Of a stretch of 39,968 nucleotides of DNA, positions 34,470 through 39,968 are shown in pieces. The stretch is from Novacetimonas hansenii JCM 7643 (lineage in GTDB: Bacteria > Pseudomonadota > Alphaproteobacteria > Acetobacterales > Acetobacteraceae). Below the pieces are notes generated by a model. It saw nothing but the letters and a program-made list of their open reading frames with translations, ran no database searches and was not told the origin of the DNA. How positions within the stretch are numbered: position 1 is the first letter of the stretch; the number at the start of each line of letters is the position of its first letter. The position numbers and the translations under genes are program-made. The stretch lies in the NCBI RefSeq assembly GCF_000964405.1, contig NZ_BANE01000334.1:1-39968 (forward strand), written 5' to 3'.

Positions 34470-36347
34470 ATGTGCTGTTGGCAGAAAATACATGATCCTG
34501 TCCGCCACCGCGATGGCGGGTGCGTCCACCGGTGCGCCCACCGGACGGCGGCGCGGGGCGTGGCCATGGTGCTGTCCGGGGTGTTCGCGGCCTGTATCGC
34601 CCTTCCGGCCCGTGCCGATGACCTGAGCGAAATCCAGGCCATCCGCGAGGAGATGCGCAGGCTGGAGGCCAAGGTCGAACGGCTGGAATCGCACCATGCC
34701 CATGCGGCGGGCAATGGGGGGGGGCACCTGTTCGCACGCCATGGCACACGGCAGAACAGCCTGTCGGATGGCGGTGCGCACACGCATCCCATCGACCCCG
34801 GTGCCGTGCCCGACCTGCGCCACCTGTCGATCGGCGGTCCCGCCGTTTCCGCCGACAGCCAGACCGCGGCGGAGGAAGCCAACGCGGCGCTTCAGGACAC
34901 CAATGCGCAGCAGCAGCCGCAACTGAACATGGATTCCTCCAGCCCCCTGTCGATCACCCAGACCGGTGTGGACAGCCTGCCGCCCGTGTTCCGCATCGGC
35001 GGCGTGTCGGTGCGGCTTGGCGGGTTCATCGACTTTTCCAACATCTACCGCAGCAAGAACCTGACCAGCGGACCCGCCACAAGCTGGGGCAGCTTTCCCT
35101 ATGCCAACAGCCCCAACGCCCATACCGGGGAATACCGTCCCTCCGCACAGCTGACGCGCCTGAGTGTGCTGCTGCAGGGAACGCCGACGGACCACCAGGT
35201 GCTTTCGGCGTATATCGAGACCGATTTCGGTGGTGCCGCCGGTACCGCCAACAGTTATCAGACCAACAGCTATACCCCGCGTATCCGCCAGGCCTACATG
35301 ACCTATAGCGATACGAAATGGGGGTTCCATGTCCTTGCCGGACAGGCGTGGAGCCTGACGACCGGCTATACACAGGGGCTTTTGTCGCGGCATGAGCAGT
35401 TGCCCCCCGTGGTGGATAACAACCAGATCCCCGGTATCGTGTTTACCCGCGTGCCCCAGATCCGCTTTATCAAGGATTTCGGGCGCAAATGGTGGGTGGG
35501 CCTGTCGATCGAGGCCCCGCAGGTCGCCTTTGCGGAATCTGACGGCATGCTGGACGATGGCACGTTGCAGCCGGGCGTGGGCATGCGTGGCGGCACGGAT
35601 GTCCTGTATAACAATACCGGGACAGGTATGCTGAACCCCAATGCCAAATACAGCATGGATGTGGCGCCGGACCTTGTGCTCAAGGGCGCGCTGGATACGA
35701 AACTGGCCCATTATGAGGTGTACGGCCTGGCGCGCTGGTTCAAGGCACTGGAAAAGGCTTATGGCAGCAATTCGATCCGCGAACGGATTTCCTTTGCTGG
35801 GGGTGTCGGTGGCGACATCACCGTTCATGCCATTCCCAAATACCTGCAGGTGACGGGCAATGTCCTTGCGGGGAAGGGAATCGGGCGCTATGGGCCATCC
35901 ATGATTTCCGACGCCACGTTCAAGGCTGATGGCACGCCCGCGCCCATTCCCGAACTGATTGGCAGCCTCGGGCTGATCGGGCATCCGACGGATAATGTGC
36001 TGCTCTATCTGTATGGTGGGATCGAAACGGCGGGCCGACGCAGCTATCGTGGTCTTGATGGACGCCAGTACGGCTATGGCGTCAGTGACCTTGATCTCGC
36101 CTCATGCGATATCGAACAGATCACGACCAGCACCTGTAATGCGCAAACGCGCACCGTGGCCGACATGACGGTGGGGGGCTGGTGGCATATGTTGCAGGGC
36201 CGTTATGGCGCGGTAATGACCGGTGTGCAGTATACCTATGTGCAGAAGATCGCATTTTCCGGCACCAATGGTGCGGGGGGCAGGATCGACCCGAAAACCG
36301 GGGGCAACACGATCTATGTCACTTTCCGCTATCTGCCATTTCAGTAG
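34470..36347 (+). CDS. Outer-membrane porin with N-terminal coiled coil (DcaP-like)
   Basis: This is a probable trimeric outer-membrane beta-barrel of up to 625 residues. A signal-peptide core (VLSGVFAACIALPARA, about 34-49) precedes a short coiled coil, LSEIQAIREEMRRLEAKVERL (about 52-72). A low-complexity linker and a long barrel region follow from about 175, beginning RIGGVSVRLGGFIDFSNIY. Strand-like alternation runs to the C-terminal YVTFRYLPFQ, a near-typical aromatic end for outer-membrane insertion. N-terminal coiled coil plus barrel is the DcaP-type layout. The start is uncertain: the ATG at 34470 gives a long, basic leader, while the ATG at 34566 gives a short signal peptide lacking basic residues. 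The upstream gap (34187-34469) is AT-rich and likely holds the promoter. Confidence 0.82.
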   Translation: MCCWQKIHDPVRHRDGGCVHRCAHRTAARGVAMVLSGVFAACIALPARADDLSEIQAIREEMRRLEAKVERLESHHAHAAGNGGGHLFARHGTRQNSLSDGGAHTHPIDPGAVPDLRHLSIGGPAVSADSQTAAEEANAALQDTNAQQQPQLNMDSSSPLSITQTGVDSLPPVFRIGGVSVRLGGFIDFSNIYRSKNLTSGPATSWGSFPYANSPNAHTGEYRPSAQLTRLSVLLQGTPTDHQVLSAYIETDFGGAAGTANSYQTNSYTPRIRQAYMTYSDTKWGFHVLAGQAWSLTTGYTQGLLSRHEQLPPVVDNNQIPGIVFTRVPQIRFIKDFGRKWWVGLSIEAPQVAFAESDGMLDDGTLQPGVGMRGGTDVLYNNTGTGMLNPNAKYSMDVAPDLVLKGALDTKLAHYEVYGLARWFKALEKAYGSNSIRERISFAGGVGGDITVHAIPKYLQVTGNVLAGKGIGRYGPSMISDATFKADGTPAPIPELIGSLGLIGHPTDNVLLYLYGGIETAGRRSYRGLDGRQYGYGVSDLDLASCDIEQITTSTCNAQTRTVADMTVGGWWHMLQGRYGAVMTGVQYTYVQKIAFSGTNGAGGRIDPKTGGNTIYVTFRYLPFQ

Positions 36348-36873
36348 GGGGCGCATGCAGCGCGGCCAGACAGTCTGACACCTGATGGTTCAGGTGTATG
36401 TCATGCATGGCGCGCAGCCCCGTGATCACGCCGGTGCGCCAGCGCCGGGTCATGCCGGTATCCACGCAGATGCGCCCCCCACCCAGCAATGCCCCATTGC
36501 CGGGATCAAGGATCTGCATCACCGCGCGTGGATTATGCGCAAGCCCCCGCCGCAGCGCGGCCTGCAGGGCGCTGACATGTGCGCTGTCGGTGTTGGCGAT
36601 CAGGTCGGGCACCAGTGCGATCCATCCCCCCCATCCGGCGGAAACGGCGCGGATCACATGTGGCCATGCCTGCTGCCGTTCAAGCTGCCTTACACTTTCA
36701 CGTGCCCCCGTATCGCGGATGCGCGTCGCCAGCCCGCGTGCCGTCAGGACGCGCGATGCCTCCACCGGGGCGCCGGGCGTCGTGGGTGTGCCGGCCGCCA
36801 GCGCGGTCAGCCCGATGGGCAGCGCAAGAAGCAGCCAGAACAGCACAAGGCGTGGGAGGGAGCGTAGCCGCAA
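36319..36873 (-). CDS. Small exported protein of unknown function
   Basis: I do not recognise this 184-residue protein. It has a clear signal peptide: basic RLRSLPR, a hydrophobic core LVLFWLLLALPIGLTALAA, and probable cleavage near residue 27. The mature part is helical in character and has just two Cys (in GRICVDTG and VSDCLAAL, near 136 and 168), which could form a disulfide in the periplasm. It contains repeated ALRRGLAHNPRAVMQIL and GVITGLRAMHDIHL-type helices. Its 3' end overlaps the convergent porin gene by 29 bp. Confidence 0.68.
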   Translation of the reverse strand: MRLRSLPRLVLFWLLLALPIGLTALAAGTPTTPGAPVEASRVLTARGLATRIRDTGARESVRQLERQQAWPHVIRAVSAGWGGWIALVPDLIANTDSAHVSALQAALRRGLAHNPRAVMQILDPGNGALLGGGRICVDTGMTRRWRTGVITGLRAMHDIHLNHQVSDCLAALHAPPTEMADSGK

Positions 36874-37140
36874 ACTTTTTTCCTATGGCGTTGTTGTTGA
36901 ACCCGTAAGTGGCAAAAGACCGGGACTTCGTGGCAATCACGGGGCAAGGATGGGGTAAATCATGGGCACGGGGCGGTTGCGGGGAAAACGCCATGTGCCT
37001 ATAGCGTGCGGCAATATCCGTATTTCATCATCTGGTATCGGACGCGGTCCGGCGGGCTGGGGGCCCGGTTTTGCATCCGGCCCCGTTAAGGGCATGTTTG
37101 TGACCCCGCCATATCCGTCCCCCAAGGAGAGACAAGAGCA

Positions 37141-37368
37141 ATGAGCGCCATTTCCACATCCGAGATCAGTCGCCTTCAGACCTGCCTGCGCCGCCTGCTG
37201 GGGTCGCCCGGCCTGACGGTCAATGCCCCGCCGCGCGCGGGCCTGTCGGTCGAACTGGCCGTCAATGGCGAAGTGGTGGGAACCATCCATCGTGACGAGG
37301 ACGAAGGCGAGGTGTCCTATGCCGTGCATATGACAGTACTCGAAGAAGACCTGCCGCCCGCGCGCTGA
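37141..37368 (+). CDS. DUF3126 family protein
   Basis: This small conserved alphaproteobacterial protein has 75 residues and an unknown role. It shows the expected pattern: an N-terminal helix EISRLQTCLRRLLGSPGLTV, a central strand with VELAVNGEVVGTIHRDEDEGEVSYAVHM, and a short acidic end. There is no signal peptide. A strong AAGGAGAG ribosome binding site lies upstream of the ATG at 37141. It converges with the DUF2939 gene 57 bp away. Confidence 0.8.
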   Translation: MSAISTSEISRLQTCLRRLLGSPGLTVNAPPRAGLSVELAVNGEVVGTIHRDEDEGEVSYAVHMTVLEEDLPPAR

Positions 37369-37425
37369 TCCCTGCGCCCCGGCATCAGGCCCCGCGCCAC
37401 CAGCCCTGCCTCTGGCCCGCGCGGG

Positions 37426-38046
37426 TCAGTGCCGGGTAATGGCAGGGGGCTGTGCCTGCGTGGCGGAGGCTTCCATCAGCGGCTGGCGCGATGTTGGCAG
37501 GTCAATGCGATGGATCTGCCACTGGAACGCGTGAATGCGCATTTGCACGCGCAACGGTGTCTCGCCTTCATGGCCGGGCATGACGATGCTGGTTTCGAAC
37601 AGGCCGGGCTTGACGAATCGCGCATGCACGCGCTGCACGAATGCCAGTGGGGTGAAGGTCGCCGCCTGTCCCTGCGGGACAAGGTGGTCGACGATATCGC
37701 CAAGGTTGTTTTCGTTCACGCGTGTATCAATCGCGTTCGACACGGCGGTACTGGCGAAGGAAGCACCGAAGGCCGGCAGGTCGTCTTCGGCGGGCCTGGG
37801 GCCAAGAAGTTCATCCACCGCCTGTGTCTTGAGGCTGTCGCGTACGGAATTCCATCGCATGCTTTCGCCCAGTTCATGCATGTCATGGTTCTGGATGGCG
37901 GATGAAATCGACCACAATGTGACAAAAGGCGATGCGGCATACAGTGATGTTGCCGCAGCGAACGTCCCGGCACATATCCAGCGCGCCTGCTGCCTGCGCA
38001 TTTCCGGTAGCGACGACGGGATTTTCATGCGGGAAAGAGAAGACAT
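37426..38046 (-). CDS. DUF2939 domain-containing membrane-anchored protein
   Basis: This 206-residue protein has a single N-terminal hydrophobic segment (about 24-45, WICAGTFAAATSLYAASPFVTLW), likely a membrane anchor. A DUF2939-type region follows: SISSAIQNHDMHELGESMRWNSVRDSLKTQ, then a poorly conserved middle and VHARFVKPGLFETSIVM. The function of the family is unknown. It probably faces the periplasm. The ATG at 38046 has GGGGGA about 11 bases upstream and is preferred over 38064. It is divergent from moeB. Confidence 0.72.
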   Translation of the reverse strand: MSSLSRMKIPSSLPEMRRQQARWICAGTFAAATSLYAASPFVTLWSISSAIQNHDMHELGESMRWNSVRDSLKTQAVDELLGPRPAEDDLPAFGASFASTAVSNAIDTRVNENNLGDIVDHLVPQGQAATFTPLAFVQRVHARFVKPGLFETSIVMPGHEGETPLRVQMRIHAFQWQIHRIDLPTSRQPLMEASATQAQPPAITRH

Positions 38047-38207
38047 TGTTTTATATTCCCCCATGGTGGTTTGCGGTCAGCCCGCATTATACTGGAAACA
38101 TATCGGGCATGCATTGGTTTCATGAAATGGCACCCATGGCATCACGAAATTGTGATTTCATGCAGGGGCCCGTGGGCCTTGAAACAACACCAGGCCGGGG
38201 GTGACGG

Positions 38208-39056
38208 ATGGATTTTTCCGAAGACGAGATACAGCGCTATGCGCGCCATATCCTCCTGCCGGAGGTGGGGGGCACGGGGCAGGAAACCCTGCTGAAGGCC
38301 CGTGTCCTCATCATCGGGGCCGGCGGTCTTGGGTCCCCGCTTGCCCTTTACCTTGCCGCCGCTGGCGTGGGGCGGATCGGTCTGGTGGATGATGATGTGG
38401 TGGACCTGTCGAACCTGCAACGCCAGATCGCCCACGTCACGGCGCGGGTCGGCCATGCAAAAGTCGAATCGGCGGCGGAGGCGATGCGTGCGCTCAACCC
38501 CGGTGTGACGGTCGATTGTCATAACATCCGCCTTGGCCCGGATAACGTGCGCGAACTGGTGCGTGGATACGATATCGTGTGCGATGGGTGCGACAATTTC
38601 GCCACCCGCTACCTACTGGCTGATGCGTGCGTGTTGGAACGCCGGACGCTGGTTTCGGCGGCGGTGCTGCGGTTTGAGGGACAGCTTTCGACCTTTCGCC
38701 CGCATGACGGGGGGCCGTGCTATCGCTGCCTGTATCCATCCGCCCCGCCTGCCGGGATGGTGCCGTCATGCGCGCAGGCCGGGGTGTTTGGCGCCGTGAC
38801 CGGCGTGATGGGTACCCTGCAGGCGACAGAGGTGCTCAAGGAAATCCTGGGCATCGGCGAAGGGCTGTCGGGGCGCCTGCTGGTGTGGGACGCGCTGGCG
38901 ATGCGGTTTCATACTATCCGCCTGTCCCGCGACCCGGACTGCCGCCTGTGTGGGGAGCATGCGACCATCCATGACCTGTCGGGCCATGCCCCTGCCGCCG
39001 CCTCTGCCGCCGTCCATGGCGCGGCTTGCGGGCATGAGGCGATGGCGCCGTCATGA
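38208..39056 (+). CDS. moeB: MoeB/ThiF-type adenylyltransferase (HesA/MoeB/ThiF family)
   Basis: This E1-like enzyme activates the C-terminal Gly of a ubiquitin-like sulfur carrier (MoaD or ThiS) by adenylation. The 282-residue protein has GAGGLGSP (37-44) for ATP, DDDVVDLSNLQRQ (61-73) with the conserved Arg, and DGCDNFATR (126-134). The zinc Cys pairs are C171/C174 and C245/C248, and C188 in PSCAQAGVFG is at the expected position of the conserved catalytic-loop cysteine. It cannot be told from sequence whether it serves molybdopterin or thiamine synthesis. It has a His/Ala-rich C-terminal tail of about 25 residues. A GGGGGTGACGG ribosome binding site precedes the ATG. It overlaps the following DsrE-like gene by 4 bp (ATGA). 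Confidence 0.93.
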   Translation: MDFSEDEIQRYARHILLPEVGGTGQETLLKARVLIIGAGGLGSPLALYLAAAGVGRIGLVDDDVVDLSNLQRQIAHVTARVGHAKVESAAEAMRALNPGVTVDCHNIRLGPDNVRELVRGYDIVCDGCDNFATRYLLADACVLERRTLVSAAVLRFEGQLSTFRPHDGGPCYRCLYPSAPPAGMVPSCAQAGVFGAVTGVMGTLQATEVLKEILGIGEGLSGRLLVWDALAMRFHTIRLSRDPDCRLCGEHATIHDLSGHAPAAASAAVHGAACGHEAMAPS

Positions 39057-39478
39057 GTGACGCCGTAAACGGGACGACATCGGCGTGCGACAATGCGTCC
39101 GCGTCGGGGGATCTTGCGATCCTGCTGCTCGACGGGGGGTATGAACGGGCACATTATGCGCTGGTCCTTGCGGCGTCCGGCCTTGCGCTGGGGCGGTCGG
39201 TCGTGCTGTTCGCGGCCGGGCGGGGCGTGCATGCGCTGGCGCGGGACTGGCAGGGGTTGCGTGATGTGCGACAGGATGCGGAAATGGCCGCGCGCGGTGT
39301 CGCCACGTTTGCAACACTGCGCGATGCGGTGGTGGAACTGGAATGTACCCTGCTGGCGTGCGAGGCGGGACTGAGGCTATGTGGTCTGGGGCATGAGGCG
39401 CTGTTGCCATCGGTGCGTGTCGCGGGGGTGCCGACATTCCTGGATGCCGCCCGTGGGCGGCAGGTCATAACGTTATAA
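39053..39478 (+). CDS. DsrE-like sulfur-relay family protein
   Basis: This 141-residue protein has a DsrE/DsrF-like fold pattern: an N-terminal strand LAILLLDGGYERAHYALVLAASGLALG (about 21-47), a following VVLFAAGRGVHAL strand-loop, and the late TLLACEAGLRLCGL segment (about 98-111) with two Cys at spacing C-x8-C. That late segment is where DsrE-type proteins place their active cysteine. Members carry persulfide sulfur in relay systems. The start codon overlaps the moeB stop (ATGA), so it is translationally coupled to an enzyme that activates a sulfur carrier, which supports a role in sulfur transfer. Confidence 0.75.
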   Translation: MSDAVNGTTSACDNASASGDLAILLLDGGYERAHYALVLAASGLALGRSVVLFAAGRGVHALARDWQGLRDVRQDAEMAARGVATFATLRDAVVELECTLLACEAGLRLCGLGHEALLPSVRVAGVPTFLDAARGRQVITL

Positions 39479-39495
39479 AAGGATTGAGGAACGCG

Positions 39496-39968
39496 ATGGC
39501 GCAAGGCACGCGGCATGTTTGTGCACCGCATGTTTCCACCGCGCGGACGGTGGGCAATCGGGCGGCTTCCCCCATCGGGATGCGTTCGCGTCACCTGTGG
39601 GGCGCGGCGCGGGCTGCCACCATGCTGGCCCTGTGCGGTGGGGGCGTGATGGCAGGTGTCCATGGGGCGCAGGCGGCGGTCACTGCCCCGGCGGCACAGG
39701 CGGGCGCACATCATGCCCCGCATCACGGCGCACACCATCACAAGGGGGGCGCGGCGGAAAAGAAAGGCGCACAGGCCAGCAAGGCCCATGCGGCCCATGC
39801 CGGGCATAAGGGCAAGGGCATATCCGCCGCCCACAGGCATGAACACGCTGCCGCCATGCCTGTTGCGCCGGCACATCATCACGCCCATGCCGCCGCCGTG
39901 GCGGCCCCCGTCGCGGCGGGGGCCGCGGTTGCGGCCACGGCAGCGGCAGGTACCACTGCTGCTGCGGC
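39496..39968 (+). CDS. Histidine/alanine-rich secreted protein, N-terminal part (runs off window)
   Basis: This open reading frame starts at the ATG at 39496 with GAGGA 6 bases upstream and stays open to the last base (157 codons seen). A long N-terminus leads into a signal-peptide-like hydrophobic segment (about 36-60: basic RSRHLWGAAR, then ATMLALCGGGVMAGV, ending AQA). The following region is low complexity: Ala, His and Lys dominate, with 17 His between residues 72 and 131 (HHAPHHGAHHHK and HHHAH, for example), then an Ala/Val tract. Such His-rich linkers often bind metals or tether a C-terminal enzyme domain, which would lie beyond the edge. It begins 17 bp after the DsrE-like gene and is probably in the same transcript. 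Function is not assigned. Confidence 0.72.
   Translation, partial: MAQGTRHVCAPHVSTARTVGNRAASPIGMRSRHLWGAARAATMLALCGGGVMAGVHGAQAAVTAPAAQAGAHHAPHHGAHHHKGGAAEKKGAQASKAHAAHAGHKGKGISAAHRHEHAAAMPVAPAHHHAHAAAVAAPVAAGAAVAATAAAGTTAAA

Noticed and set aside
34299-35984. Minus-strand frame of 561 codons
   Set aside because: It is antisense to the porin gene, whose signal peptide, coiled coil and barrel strands are clear.
1-39968. CRISPR array, rRNA, intact insertion sequence, toxin-antitoxin or defence system
   Set aside because: No regularly spaced repeats, rRNA sequence, transposase motifs or recognisable defence genes were found. The repeated elements are hairpin-type intergenic repeats.

Overview
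The window looks like chromosomal DNA from an acetic acid bacterium (Acetobacteraceae), most likely Komagataeibacter or Gluconacetobacter. This is inferred from the high-GC alphaproteobacterial coding style, the hopanoid genes hpnL and hpnN, a riboflavin operon under an FMN riboswitch, DUF3297 and DUF3126 proteins, and dispersed multi-hairpin intergenic repeats. No database search was possible. There is no rRNA, CRISPR array, integrase or intact insertion sequence.

Layout. At 1-300 there are dispersed-repeat remnants, followed by a stand-alone Rieske protein gene (petA). At 0.95-6.1 kb a minus-strand surface-carbohydrate block carries rfbB-rfbA (dTDP-sugar synthesis) and, separately, hldE plus an N-acylglucosamine 2-epimerase-family gene. 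At 6.5-10 kb are tRNA-Arg(ACG) and a large RND efflux permease. At 10.1-12.4 kb are the housekeeping genes gmk and dnaB on the plus strand.

From 12.4 to 19.46 kb lies a visibly AT-richer island, all on the minus strand. It encodes a small beta-rich protein, a coiled-coil/methyltransferase protein, a GT2-GT4 fusion glycosyltransferase, an Stf0-like sulfotransferase and galE, with poorly coding relic sequence around galE. It resembles a laterally acquired cassette for building and modifying a surface glycan, set between dnaB and radA.

From 19.5 to 25.3 kb are an IMPACT/YigZ-family gene, radA, an mlaF-mlaE lipid-transport ABC pair, a Bcr/CflA-type MFS exporter with a clear intrinsic terminator, and a DUF3297 gene. 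From 25.4 to 33.1 kb is one minus-strand gene string: promoter, FMN riboswitch, ribD, ribE, ribBA, ribH, then hpnL and hpnN. From 33.2 to 40 kb are an aquaporin-family channel, a large outer-membrane porin, a small secreted protein, DUF3126 and DUF2939 proteins, a MoeB/ThiF-type adenylyltransferase overlapping a DsrE-like gene, and the start of a histidine-rich secreted protein that runs off the right edge.

Taken together, many genes serve the cell envelope: sugar nucleotides, LPS heptose, a modified glycan, Mla-type lipid traffic, hopanoid traffic, efflux and porin. They are interspersed with core replication, repair and cofactor genes. The best candidates for something undescribed are the glycan island with its coiled-coil methyltransferase, the diverged relic repeated on both sides of galE, and the histidine-rich secreted protein downstream of the MoeB-DsrE pair.
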